Origin: Pseudomonas mangiferae
GTDB taxonomy: Bacteria > Pseudomonadota > Gammaproteobacteria > Pseudomonadales > Pseudomonadaceae
DNA length: 64,000 nucleotides
Assembly: GCF_007109405.1 (NCBI RefSeq)
Contig: NZ_VJOY01000005.1
Coordinates: forward strand, 39,921-103,920
Reading direction: 5' to 3'
This document shows positions 23,223 through 33,570 of the stretch, piece after piece (positions within the stretch are counted from its first letter, which is position 1; each line of letters opens with the position of its first letter). The notes beneath the pieces are model-generated. The model did not search any database. It was not told the DNA's origin and worked only from the letters and a program-made list of their open reading frames with translations. Both the position numbers and the translations under genes were made by a program.

Positions 23223-23246
23223 GCGTGACGTCAATGCTCGGCTATA
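23223..23246 (+). promoter_or_regulatory. Candidate internal promoter in front of rpoD
   Basis: A perfect TATAAT -10 hexamer at 23241-23246 lies in the 79-base dnaG-rpoD gap. The -35 region is weak (CTGGCG at 17-base spacing; GTGACG is closer). A separate rpoD promoter here would parallel the internal promoters known in E. coli. Confidence 0.45.
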
Positions 23247-23295
23247 ATGCTCAGCTTGTTTTCAGCCCGCCAAGACCTTCAGTGGATAGGGTGTT

Positions 23296-25140
<1,845 letters not shown>

Positions 25141-25145
25141 CAACG

Positions 25146-25171
25146 AAACCCCCGGTCCGACCGGGGGTTTT
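25146..25171 (+). terminator. Rho-independent terminator after rpoD
   Basis: AAACCCCCGG / CCGGGGGTTT inverted repeat with a TCCGA loop and a short T run, beginning five bases after the rpoD stop. It closes the macromolecular synthesis operon. Confidence 0.85.
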
Positions 25172-25248
25172 GCTGTGCGGCACTATCGACGACGCCATTC
25201 CGCCGTCTACACTCGCACCCACACCCTCCCCTTTATGACGAGATCGTC

Positions 25249-28200
25249 ATGGTGCGTTTTCCGGCCATTCTCATGTTGTGTCTGGCGGCCTGGACCCTGC
25301 CCGTGCGCGGGCTGGAACTGTCTTCGGCGGAACGGAACTGGCTCGACACCCACCCGGACCTGCGCATCGGCATCGACCCGTCCTGGCCGCCGTTCGAATT
25401 CCGCGACGACCAGGACGCCTACCAGGGGCTGGCGGCCGACTACGTCGAGCTGATCCAGCGGGAACTGGGCGTGACCCTCCACCCCCAGCAGCCCGGCAAC
25501 TGGCGCGAGACGCTGGACCAAGCGCGACGCGGCGAACTCGACCTCCTGCCGGGGATCATGTCCACGCCGGAACGCCAGCGCTACCTGGCCTTTACCCGGG
25601 CCTACCTGGACTTCCCCATCGTCATCCTCGCCCATGAAGGCGGGCCGCACCCGGGGGATCTGAAAGCCCTCTATGGCCTGAAAGTGGCAGTGGTGGCGGA
25701 CTACGCGCCCCACGAACTGCTGCGCAATAGCCATCCCGACCTCAACCTGGTACCGCTGCCCAGCGTGTCGGCCGCCTTGCAGGCCCTGGCCACCCATCGG
25801 GTCGATGCCTTCGTCGGCGACCTCGCCTCCAGCGTCTGGAGCCTGCGTAGCCTCAAGCTGGAAGGCGTCTACATCAGCGGCGACACGCCCTACCGCTACC
25901 AGTTGTCCATGGCCGCCCCCAAGGATCGCCAGCCCCTGATCGACCTGCTGGACCGGCTGTTCGCCCAGCTCGACCCGACCCAGGTCCAGGCCATCCAGGA
26001 ACGCTGGGTAGGCGGTGTCATCGACCGTCGCTCCACCTGGCGCCCGCTGCTGGTCTACGGGTTGCCCGCCCTGCTGGTGCTGCTGGCGGTGCTCGCGGCG
26101 ATCCTGCGCATCAACCGGCGCCTGCACGCGGAAATGACCAGCCGCGCCGCCCTGGAGGCTGCGCTGCGCTGCAGCGAGCAGCACTACCGCGGGTTGGTGG
26201 AAAGTCTCAACGCGGTGGCCTGGGAACGCCAGCTGGACGACCGCTTCACCTATGTTTCGCCCCATGCCGAGCGGTTGCTGGGCCATTCCCTGGAGGCCTG
26301 GCTGCGCCCCGGCTTCTGGGAACAGGCGCTGCACCCCGACGATGCCGAGCGCACGCTGCGTTACGCCCTGGCCGAGCGCCGGGCGGGCCGCGATTTCAGC
26401 TTCGACTATCGCATGCTCACCGCCGACGGCCGGGTGGTGTGGGTGCGGGACATCGTCACCCCGACCCGCCACGGCGACACCACCACCCTGCGCGGCCTGA
26501 TGATCGACATCAGCGAGACCAAGTACACCGAGCAGGCCCTGCGCCTGTCGGAGCAGAAATTCTCCTCGGTGTTCCAGTACGGCCCGGACATCATGCTCAT
26601 CGCTCGCCGCGAGGATGGCCGGCTGCTGGCAGTGAACCACGCCTTCGAACGGGAGACCGGAATTCCCGCCCAGGATGCCCTGGGCCGCACCGCCTCCGAG
26701 CTGGTGCTGTGGGACCGCGGGCAGATCGCCCCACTGCTGCGCCGGCTGCAGCGCGAGGATCTGCAGAACGTGGAAATGCCGTTCCACCGGCGCAACGGCG
26801 AGTCGTTCAGCGGCCTGCTGTCCACCCGCCGTATCCAGCTGGGCGAGCTGCCGGCCCTGGTGGTCGCGGTGCGCGACATCAGCCCGCTGAAGGAAGCCCG
26901 GCAGCGGCTGCAGGTATCCGAGGACAAGTTCGCCCGCGCCTTCCATGCCTCGCCGGACGGCCTGTTGATGAGCCGCCTGAGCGACGGCACGCTGGTCGAG
27001 GCCAACGAGGGCTTCCGCCGCATCACCGGCATCGCCGCCGACGAAGCCCTCTCCTGTTCTACCCTGGACCTGGATATCTGGGTCGACCCCGCCGACCGCG
27101 AGCGCCTGGTGCGGCAGATCCAGGCCGAGGGTCGGGTGCAGACCTTCACCGCGCCGATCCGCCACCGCAGCGGCGAGGTCCGCCTGTGCGAACTGGCGGC
27201 TCAGTCCCTGCCCATCGGCGACGAGCAGTACCTCCTCACCATCGCCCGGGACGTCACCGAACGGCACCAGATGCAGGAACGCCTGAAGCAGGCGGCGACC
27301 GTGTTCCAGAGCACCGCCGAGGGGGTGATGATCACCGACACCCGGCAACGCATCAGCGCCGTGAACCCGGCCTTCACCGAGATCACCGGCTTCCGGGAGG
27401 ACGAGGTGCTGGGCCAGTCGCCCGCCCTGCTCGCATCCGGCCGCCACGACCAGGCGTTCTACCAGGCCATGTGGGGCCAGCTCACCAGCGTCGGCCACTG
27501 GCAGGGAGAAATCTGGAATCGCCGCAAGGATGGCGAGGTCTTCCCGGAATGGCTGACCATCAACGCCGTGCGCGACGACCAGGGCGTGATGACCCACTAC
27601 GTGGGGGTGTTCGCCGACATCTCGCCCCTCAAGCAGGCTGAAGCGCGCCTCGACCACCAGGCCCACCACGACCCGCTCACCGGGCTGCCCAACCGCCTGC
27701 TGTTCGAGGAGCGCCTGAGCGCCGTACTGGAGGCCGAGGGCGACGCCCAGGGCGCGGTGCTGTTCCTCGACCTGGACCGCTTCAAGCACATCAACGACAG
27801 CCTCGGCCACCCGGTGGGCGACGCCCTGCTGCAAGGCATCGCCGCACGCCTCTGCGCCCAGTTGGGCGACAACGAGACCCTGGCGCGCCTGGGGGGCGAC
27901 GAGTTCATCATCCTGCTGCCCGACGTCACCCCGCCCCACGACGCCCTGCGCACCGCCACCGCCCTGCTGACCTGCTTCCGCGCCCCGTTCGACGTGGAAC
28001 AGCACGAGTTCTTCGTCAGCGCCAGCATCGGCATCAGCCTGTTCCCCGAGCACGGGCAGGACGTGGCGACCCTGGTGAAGAACGCCGACGCGGCCATGTA
28101 TAAGGCCAAGGCCAAGGGCCGCAACCGCGTCGAGTACTACACCCGGGAACTGACCTTCCGCGCCACCGAACGCATGGCCCTGGAGAACGAACTGCGCCGC

Positions 28201-28971
28201 GCCCTGGAACGGGACGAGCTGCGCCTCTACTACCAGCCCAAGCTGTGCCTCTCCAACCACTGCCTGATCGGCGCCGAGGCCCTGGTGCGCTGGCATCACC
28301 CGTTGCTGGGGGAAATCCCGCCGGACCGCTTCATCCCCATGGCCGAGGACAGCGGCCTGATTCTCGGCCTGGGCGACTGGGTGCTCCAGGAAGCCTGCCG
28401 GCAAATGCACGAGTGGCAAGAACGCCACGCCCCCTTCGGGCCCCTGTCGGTCAACCTGGCCGGCGCCCAGCTGCACCAGCCGCACCTGGTGGAGCGCATC
28501 GAGCACCTGCTCAAGGGCTGCGGCCTGGAGTCCCAACGCCTGCAGCTGGAAATCACCGAAGGCTTCATCATGAGCCAGGCCGAGGAGGCCCTGGACATCC
28601 TCCACGCCATCAAGCGCCTCGGCGTGCAACTGGCCATCGACGACTTCGGCACCGGCTATTCCTCCCTGAGCTACCTCAAGCGCCTGCCCCTGGACACCCT
28701 GAAGATCGACCAGTCCTTCGTTCGCGGTCTGCCCCACGACCCCCACGACATCGCCATCACCCGCGCCATCATCGCCCTTGCCCACAGCCTGCAGCTCACG
28801 GTGATCGCCGAAGGCGTCGAGACCCAGGTCCAGGAAACCTTCCTCGCCGAACTCGGCTGCCAGCACATCCAGGGCTACTTCATCAGCCGCCCCCTGCCCG
28901 CCGACGCCTTTGCCCACCGCTTCCTCACCCCTCGACACGCGATTGGCACCCCGCGGACCACGCCGGTATAA
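25249..28971 (+). CDS. rmcA: RmcA-like dual GGDEF-EAL protein with periplasmic sensor and four PAS domains
   Basis: A 1240-residue inner-membrane c-di-GMP enzyme. Order: signal peptide; solute-binding family 3 periplasmic domain (about 22-250, HPDLRIGIDPSWPPFEF); transmembrane helix (about 264-287, LPALLVLLAVLAAILRI); four PAS modules (about 305-800); GGDEF domain with intact LGGDEF (about 883); EAL domain with intact AEALVRW (about 1010). P. aeruginosa RmcA, adjacent to rpoD, has the same layout and size and is a redox-responsive c-di-GMP phosphodiesterase. Both catalytic signatures are intact, so net activity cannot be read from sequence. Confidence 0.9.
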   Translation: MVRFPAILMLCLAAWTLPVRGLELSSAERNWLDTHPDLRIGIDPSWPPFEFRDDQDAYQGLAADYVELIQRELGVTLHPQQPGNWRETLDQARRGELDLLPGIMSTPERQRYLAFTRAYLDFPIVILAHEGGPHPGDLKALYGLKVAVVADYAPHELLRNSHPDLNLVPLPSVSAALQALATHRVDAFVGDLASSVWSLRSLKLEGVYISGDTPYRYQLSMAAPKDRQPLIDLLDRLFAQLDPTQVQAIQERWVGGVIDRRSTWRPLLVYGLPALLVLLAVLAAILRINRRLHAEMTSRAALEAALRCSEQHYRGLVESLNAVAWERQLDDRFTYVSPHAERLLGHSLEAWLRPGFWEQALHPDDAERTLRYALAERRAGRDFSFDYRMLTADGRVVWVRDIVTPTRHGDTTTLRGLMIDISETKYTEQALRLSEQKFSSVFQYGPDIMLIARREDGRLLAVNHAFERETGIPAQDALGRTASELVLWDRGQIAPLLRRLQREDLQNVEMPFHRRNGESFSGLLSTRRIQLGELPALVVAVRDISPLKEARQRLQVSEDKFARAFHASPDGLLMSRLSDGTLVEANEGFRRITGIAADEALSCSTLDLDIWVDPADRERLVRQIQAEGRVQTFTAPIRHRSGEVRLCELAAQSLPIGDEQYLLTIARDVTERHQMQERLKQAATVFQSTAEGVMITDTRQRISAVNPAFTEITGFREDEVLGQSPALLASGRHDQAFYQAMWGQLTSVGHWQGEIWNRRKDGEVFPEWLTINAVRDDQGVMTHYVGVFADISPLKQAEARLDHQAHHDPLTGLPNRLLFEERLSAVLEAEGDAQGAVLFLDLDRFKHINDSLGHPVGDALLQGIAARLCAQLGDNETLARLGGDEFIILLPDVTPPHDALRTATALLTCFRAPFDVEQHEFFVSASIGISLFPEHGQDVATLVKNADAAMYKAKAKGRNRVEYYTRELTFRATERMALENELRRALERDELRLYYQPKLCLSNHCLIGAEALVRWHHPLLGEIPPDRFIPMAEDSGLILGLGDWVLQEACRQMHEWQERHAPFGPLSVNLAGAQLHQPHLVERIEHLLKGCGLESQRLQLEITEGFIMSQAEEALDILHAIKRLGVQLAIDDFGTGYSSLSYLKRLPLDTLKIDQSFVRGLPHDPHDIAITRAIIALAHSLQLTVIAEGVETQVQETFLAELGCQHIQGYFISRPLPADAFAHRFLTPRHAIGTPRTTPV

Positions 28972-28987
28972 TCCGCCGGCCTTCTGG

Positions 28988-29064
28988 GGGCCTATAGCTC
29001 AGTCGGTTAGAGCAGAGGACTCATAATCCTTTGGTCCACGGTTCGAGTCCGTGTGGGCCCACCA
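28988..29064 (+). tRNA. tRNA with CAU anticodon, probably tRNA-Ile2 (lysidine-modified)
   Basis: A 77-base tRNA with encoded CCA. The acceptor stem GGGCCTA / TGGGCCC pairs with one G-U. The anticodon loop is CTCATAA (CAT) and the T arm is canonical GTTCGAGTC. Both elongator tRNA-Met and tRNA-Ile2 carry CAU; the GCAGAGGACTCATAATCCTTTGGTC core resembles E. coli Ile2 more than Met, so AUA-decoding Ile2 is more likely. Its 3' half is the island attachment site. Confidence 0.9.
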
Positions 29065-29095
29065 CCTTCAAAGCCGCGCACTGTGCGGCTTTTTC
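29019..29095 (+). repeat. Island left attachment site (attL) in the tRNA 3' half plus terminator
   Basis: The anticodon-loop-to-3'-end segment (29019-29060) recurs at 35905-35946 with one mismatch (29049 C versus 35935 T). Similarity continues, more diverged, through the adjacent TTCAAAGCC...GGCTTT terminator. Such tRNA 3'-end duplications mark tyrosine-integrase insertion. Confidence 0.85.
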
Positions 29096-29096
29096 G
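29070..29096 (+). terminator. Terminator of the tRNA transcript
   Basis: AAAGCCGC / GCGGCTTT inverted repeat with a 7-base loop and a T run, 6 bases after the tRNA CCA. A partly diverged copy lies at the other island border. Confidence 0.75.
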
Positions 29097-29192
29097 TTTC
29101 TGCACGAAAAGCCGCTAGAGCAATCCTATAGTCCCAATGTACAAATTCAGTACAGTGCCGGTACAGCGGCAGGCCTTGAGAGCAGCGTGAAG

Positions 29193-29249
29193 ATGGCCAC
29201 AATCGTCAAAACGGACGCAGGAACATGGAAGGCCCTGGTGCGGAAAACC
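29193..29249 (+). pseudogene. Tyrosine-type integrase, 5' remnant only
   Basis: Nineteen codons reading MATIVKTDAGTWKALVRKT, which is the usual N-terminus of tRNA-targeting tyrosine integrases. It starts 128 bases after the tRNA, in the normal outward position for an island integrase. The similarity stops at about 29249, exactly where IS3-type transposase sequence begins. The catalytic domain is absent from the rest of the island, so excision from this gene is impossible. Confidence 0.6.
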
Positions 29250-29829
29250 ACACACCAGCCCTATGGCCGTCAACTCAGCCTTGATGCGGCGGTGGCCATA
29301 GATTCCATTCACCTCGTGGTGGATGACGCGGATCTCCTTGCTCAGACGCCGATTCTCCTTCTCTCTCGCCGAAGGTGGTCGCTGTTGCCAGGCATAGGAA
29401 CCGCTGCGCGGCACCCGCAAAAACCGGCACATTGGTACTACGGGGTAACGACCAGCCCACGCCTCGATGGCGCGAAACCTCACTTCGTGGGCTGCGAGAA
29501 GATGGCGAGCGCCTTTTTTAATACGCCGCGCTCCATGGTGACCTAAGCCAGTTGTTGGCGTAGTTGACGCAGCTCCGCGCTCTCACCACGCTGCTTGCCA
29601 TTGCCCGGAAAGGCATCGTCACCTTGATGTTCGTACTGACACTTCCGTTTGCCCAGCAGGCTTTCAGCGATGCCGAGCGTCTCGGCAACATGACGAAGCG
29701 GCGTGCCGACAAGCACCAGATCTACCGCCTCGCGTTTGAAGGATTCGGGAGAACGCCGTCTGTTCTGGGTCATGAGCACTCCTTGCGGTGGGCATTATCC
29801 ACAAGTCAGTGTCCACTCAGCCCGGGACA
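29250..29829 (-). mobile_element. IS3-family element remnant (orfA degenerate, orfB truncated)
   Basis: Read on the minus strand, an IS end (TGTCCCGGGCTGAGTGGACA, outer base near 29829) is followed by orfA (from 29773-29779: MTQNRRRSPESFKREAVDLV, a helix-turn-helix transposase start). In-frame TAG at about codon 79 interrupts LRQQLA-VTMERG. An A6 run of the kind used for -1 frameshifting follows. OrfB then begins (MCRFLRVPRSGSYAWQQRP ... GIYGHRRIKAELTA) but ends after about 75 residues, before the DDE catalytic core. The other IS end is missing. It is non-autonomous and inactive. Confidence 0.8.
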
Positions 29830-30037
29830 GACTATACAGCCTGGCATAATGTGAGGCTGAGCCGGGCGCTAAAGCGCAAGATCTATGGAGACGCAGTCTC
29901 TGCCGCATTGCCGAAAGGTAGCTTCAGATCAACGGATAGCTGCCTCTTCGCGGCATTAAGAAATGCCCTGCTACGAACGAATGGTCTAGAATTGCAAACC
30001 GCTTTCGACCTCTAGATTGGCGGCCTGCGGAGGAATC
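29830..30037. other. Short spacer between IS remnant and sce operon
   Basis: 208 bases with no supported gene. Base composition shifts from GC-rich to AT-richer across it. The promoter of the downstream operon should lie here; a TTGCAA element near 29992 has no well-spaced -10. Confidence 0.4.
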
Positions 30038-30922
30038 GTGTCACCGAATGCATCCCAACTTTCAGCGCTTTCAAGGCTGTTTTCTCCTGGTGTTTTCCGT
30101 GAAATATCGCGGAGTGGGCAGTCAGCGCTGTTTGCTCGTCTATTCTCACAAACGGGGATAGTCAAGATGGGAAGTCAAACCGTAGCTGATGCTTTCGACG
30201 CGGCTTTTGCAATTCTTCGGCGTGAAGGTCACCGAGACGAGTATGTCTACCGCGCGGCTCTGACACAAAATATTTTACTAGGCACCCATTCCCTCAACAG
30301 TTCGAGCATGTTGACGGAATTTCGTACAGGCGCGTGTAAAGCTGATTTAGCGATTCTAAATGGGACCGCAACCGTTTATGAAATAAAATCGGAGCGGGAC
30401 TCTCTAGCGCGGCTTGAAAACCAGATTCTCAACTATAAAAAAGTCTTCGCAAAAATATATGTTATAGCTGGCGAAGCGCATATAAATAGCGTCCTAGAAA
30501 ACACACCACTCGAAGTTGGTGTTATGTGCCTCAACCGCCGAAGTCAAATTTCAAAAATTAGAGAGTCAATAGACAACTCTAGCGACGTTTGTCCTGTAGC
30601 TATATTCGAGTCGTTACGCGCTGATGAAGCTCGCTCCATATTAAACGACTCGGGCATCACAGTTCCTGACGTACCTAATACCGTGTTACGAAGCGTCATG
30701 CGTGAAAGCTTCTCCCAGCTGGCACCTCAAGAGGCACATGGCGCCATGGTAAAAACGCTAAAACGGACACGTAGCCTTGCGCCTCTCAGCAGCTTTATTA
30801 AGAGACTGCCTATGTCGTTGAGGCCTATAGCTCTCTCGGTACAAATCCATAACCCAGACCAACAACAACGTTTGCTCGATGCATTAAGACTTCCTATCAT
30901 TAACGCCATGGATTGGACATAA
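30038..30922 (+). CDS. sce7726 family protein (PD-(D/E)xK nuclease-like)
   Basis: A 294-residue protein. The GTG at 30038 is chosen because GGAGG sits five bases upstream; a TTG 21 bases earlier lacks a site. The region about 50-145 has the sce7726 family pattern: AFDAAFAILRREGHRDEYVY, then LTEFRTGACKADLAIL, then VYEIKSERDSLARLENQ. Asp103, Glu115 and Lys117 form a PD-(D/E)xK-like D...ExK set, suggesting a nuclease fold. Composition is clearly AT-richer than the core. The start of sce7725 is five bases downstream, so the genes are coupled. The family call is confident; the catalytic role is inferred. Confidence 0.8.
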   Translation: MSPNASQLSALSRLFSPGVFREISRSGQSALFARLFSQTGIVKMGSQTVADAFDAAFAILRREGHRDEYVYRAALTQNILLGTHSLNSSSMLTEFRTGACKADLAILNGTATVYEIKSERDSLARLENQILNYKKVFAKIYVIAGEAHINSVLENTPLEVGVMCLNRRSQISKIRESIDNSSDVCPVAIFESLRADEARSILNDSGITVPDVPNTVLRSVMRESFSQLAPQEAHGAMVKTLKRTRSLAPLSSFIKRLPMSLRPIALSVQIHNPDQQQRLLDALRLPIINAMDWT

Positions 30923-30927
30923 TCTGA

Positions 30928-31860
30928 ATGTATTATCCATATTTTCGTGGAAAGCAGTACGAATTAATTTCTGTTCGTGATAATTCGACGCTATTAGCAG
31001 CATCGAATTTCGTTCCCATAATTGAGCCTGTTAGAGAAGCGCTAAGCGGGCTCGATAAGGCGATGACAGCGGTGTGTGATGCTAATGGTAAAGCCATCGT
31101 TATTGTGAATCCATATTATGGGGACCATAGAGAAAACGGCGCGGGGATAACAGAGTTCGTTCGTGGATATGTCAATACGCCCTCCATCGGCGCAGGCGTT
31201 CTACTTCGGCAAGATATGACCATCGGCGAAGCAATGGAGCTTTGCGAGCGTCATAGCCAGCACCAGTTAAATTTCGTTCATGCCGGATTCACACATGGTA
31301 AAGAGTTGGCACAAGAACTGGGAGAGCGGCTATCCGCAACACGTCAGATTTTTAATGAAGGGTTTTGTCCGAAAACATACAGAAAGCACTTCATTGGAAG
31401 TGAGCGAGTTCTTTTGCGAGATGGATTCAAAAGAAGAAGAAACAGGGATTATCCACCGGTAGAGCTTTTCTCTGATCTAAATGTCACTTTTGAAGAGGAA
31501 GGGATGAATGGGTTCGGCGATTTCTCCATTGTCGGCGACGATTATTCTGAATCAGGTGGTCCAGCATATGCCGTCGCAATTCACCTAACATTCATCGATC
31601 CAGATCAAGATGATGCGATTTTCATTTATCACTTCGTATCTGAAAGTCAAGACACACCAACCGACCCTGCCGGAAAGTTCGCCGAAGCTCTTGAAAAACT
31701 AATGTCAAAGCTAGACTCCGGCACATCAAATTTATACGAGACACACGCGATCCAAGAACTTCGTTCGCTTCATGCTAAGAGACACTTCCCAGGACTGGGA
31801 TATCTTAAAAAAATCTCACTGAATCACCACATCGAGACTCTTGCCCAATTTTTCAGCTGA
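30928..31860 (+). CDS. sce7725 family protein
   Basis: A 310-residue protein starting MYYPYFRGKQYELISVRDNS, the hallmark of the sce7725 family, which regularly follows an sce7726 gene. The FVPIIEPVRE segment and overall pattern are reminiscent of the T4 beta-protein family (a TIM-barrel-like group of unknown function). No signal peptide or membrane helix is seen. It sits five bases after sce7726 and seven bases before the RES gene, in a tight three-gene operon. Its biochemical function is unknown. Confidence 0.8.
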   Translation: MYYPYFRGKQYELISVRDNSTLLAASNFVPIIEPVREALSGLDKAMTAVCDANGKAIVIVNPYYGDHRENGAGITEFVRGYVNTPSIGAGVLLRQDMTIGEAMELCERHSQHQLNFVHAGFTHGKELAQELGERLSATRQIFNEGFCPKTYRKHFIGSERVLLRDGFKRRRNRDYPPVELFSDLNVTFEEEGMNGFGDFSIVGDDYSESGGPAYAVAIHLTFIDPDQDDAIFIYHFVSESQDTPTDPAGKFAEALEKLMSKLDSGTSNLYETHAIQELRSLHAKRHFPGLGYLKKISLNHHIETLAQFFS

Positions 31861-31867
31861 GAAAATC

Positions 31868-32893
31868 ATGCCCACTCATTGCTGCCCTGAATGTTTTGGT
31901 GATCGCGGCTTAAAACAGAGCATCATTCCGCTAATTTCTACTACGGTTGGAACATGCAGCTTTTGCGACAGTACCGAGCAAAATTTAGTAGAACCGAAAG
32001 CTCTTGCTGACTGGTTCCAACTGTTAATTAGCATTTATGAACCGGACCCTCACGGCAAGACTTTAGTTGAGTGGATGAAGGGAGACTGGCAGCTTTTCTC
32101 CCATGTAAGAATGGATATCGCTCACGCCAAAGAATTACTTGGTGAAATTCTGGATGATGGCGATATCGTCCGCAAAAATTTTTCTCCATCTGAGAAGTAT
32201 AAAAGTGAAGTTCTTGTCAGATGGGAAACCCTTCGCGACGAGCTAATGTATAAAAATCGTTATTTTTTAGACGAGCCGCTAGATACGGATCGTCTAAAAG
32301 AGCTGCTAGGTCATCTCCCAGCGGATGACTTGCCGGTGCTGTGGTACCGGGCTCGCATTCGAAATGGTGAAGCCAACTATGAAATTAAGGATATGGGCCC
32401 ACCCCCAAATCGTCTAGCATCGCACGGGCGTGCGAATCCACCGGGAATCCCATATTTATATGTCGGATCCCAGCCAGACACCGCAGCGTCAGAGGTTCGG
32501 CCCCACACAGGTGAAATTGCTTGCGTCGCGGAGTTCTCGATAGCACAACCTCTTAGGGCTGTTGACCTCCGGAACCCAAGAAAACTTGTATCTCCATTTC
32601 TGCTAGGTGATGCTGGCGCTATCGGTCAACTGCGCGCAGACATTCCGTTTCTTGAACGGTTAGGGGATGAATTGACCAGACCGGTTCTCCCTCAAGGAGC
32701 TGCGATTGACTATGTACCCAGTCAATACCTTTGTGAATTCATCAAGAAGAGCGGATATGATGGGGTTATATACCGAAGCTCCGTAAGTGATGGAATGAAC
32801 TTGGCTCTTTTCAACCCAGCAAAAGCAACAGGCGGAACGGTAAGTTTATATAAGATCCATCGTGTATTCGTAGACGTGAAGAAGGAGCCCTAG
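31868..32893 (+). CDS. Zinc-ribbon / RES domain protein (candidate NAD-degrading effector)
   Basis: A 341-residue protein. The N-terminus has two CxxC pairs (Cys6/Cys9 and Cys30/Cys33), a zinc ribbon, followed by a helical region (about 40-150). The RES domain occupies about 155-335. The family-naming residues are visible: Arg161 in LWYRAR, Glu209 in TAASEVRP, and Ser285 in VPSQYLCEF, plus GRANPPGIPYLY between them. RES toxins such as MbcT cleave NAD+. No separate antitoxin-like Xre gene is adjacent, so the two upstream proteins may control it. The start is ATG 31868, seven bases after the sce7725 stop. Confidence 0.8.
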   Translation: MPTHCCPECFGDRGLKQSIIPLISTTVGTCSFCDSTEQNLVEPKALADWFQLLISIYEPDPHGKTLVEWMKGDWQLFSHVRMDIAHAKELLGEILDDGDIVRKNFSPSEKYKSEVLVRWETLRDELMYKNRYFLDEPLDTDRLKELLGHLPADDLPVLWYRARIRNGEANYEIKDMGPPPNRLASHGRANPPGIPYLYVGSQPDTAASEVRPHTGEIACVAEFSIAQPLRAVDLRNPRKLVSPFLLGDAGAIGQLRADIPFLERLGDELTRPVLPQGAAIDYVPSQYLCEFIKKSGYDGVIYRSSVSDGMNLALFNPAKATGGTVSLYKIHRVFVDVKKEP

Positions 32894-32913
32894 CGCCTAT
32901 ACCTTTCATCTAT

Positions 32914-33540
32914 TCAAAAGTCGGCGATTAGAAAATATACAGGCTTATATCCGACTTTAAAGTAATAGGGGTGATAATCAATACCCTGCACAGCCAAACC
33001 GATAGCTTTAATGGCCTCAGCCAAAATATTCAAATTAACCTCTCTCATCACTGACTCGGCATCCTGCATTACTTGTGCAAGGTCAGAATTCAAAAAGGCT
33101 TCTTCGGATGTCTTATCCCAAGAAAAATTATCTACCACTACTAATGAGTCCGCATCAGAAGGGTAAACGCTATGCAAATCGACCCAAAGAAATCTATCGC
33201 AACAACCTAATTCAATTAAGTTTCTCGCCAGCGGACAACCAGCGATCATCGGAATTCCAAAATCGCGAGCTACTTTAGAGGCAATAACTATTTCCCGGTT
33301 AATCTTTATGTAAATCGAATTGTCTAAACCTGCCCTTATCTTGGGACGTCGAGCATAAAGACCTAGTATCTTAAAGCCACCAGCCCCAGGTAATTCTCTC
33401 GAAAACCTGGATAGCTCCCTAGTCATCCACGGATAAATAGGCGTAACGTAAGAGTGTTTACTCTTAAGATGCCTGACCAGCTCAGGAACAATAGTGTATT
33501 CGGCAGTCCTTTCACAAATATAGCTCACTGGCTCACGCAT
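32914..33540 (-). CDS. Unrecognised 208-residue protein co-transcribed with retron RT
   Basis: Starts MREPVSYICERTAEYT; the ATG at 33540 has GGGGGAG six bases upstream and is preferred over a GTG 12 bases earlier. It lies 30 bases after the RT stop codon, same strand, so it should share the retron transcript. Mixed alpha/beta composition; notable segments are TPIYPWMTRELSRF, IPMIAGCPLARNLIELG and FLWVDLHSVYPSD. No membrane helix or signal peptide. I do not recognise the family and assign no function; the described Ec67-type retron needs only the RT-Toprim protein. It converges on the RES gene with 20 bases between stops. Confidence 0.75.
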   Translation of the reverse strand: MREPVSYICERTAEYTIVPELVRHLKSKHSYVTPIYPWMTRELSRFSRELPGAGGFKILGLYARRPKIRAGLDNSIYIKINREIVIASKVARDFGIPMIAGCPLARNLIELGCCDRFLWVDLHSVYPSDADSLVVVDNFSWDKTSEEAFLNSDLAQVMQDAESVMREVNLNILAEAIKAIGLAVQGIDYHPYYFKVGYKPVYFLIADF

Positions 33541-33570
33541 AATCTCCCCCACGACATGAGCTAAATGCTG

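Noticed and set aside
25207..28938. 1243-codon open frame on the minus strand opposite the rmcA-like gene
   Set aside because: Same codon-bias shadow; the plus-strand protein has complete SBP, PAS, GGDEF and EAL motifs.
29795..29803. TTATCCACA next to the IS remnant, a DnaA-box match
   Set aside because: It is part of the IS terminal region, so it is more likely element sequence than a replication site.
29564..29854. 96-codon plus-strand frame across the IS remnant
   Set aside because: It lies opposite the recognisable IS3 orfA and its start has no support.
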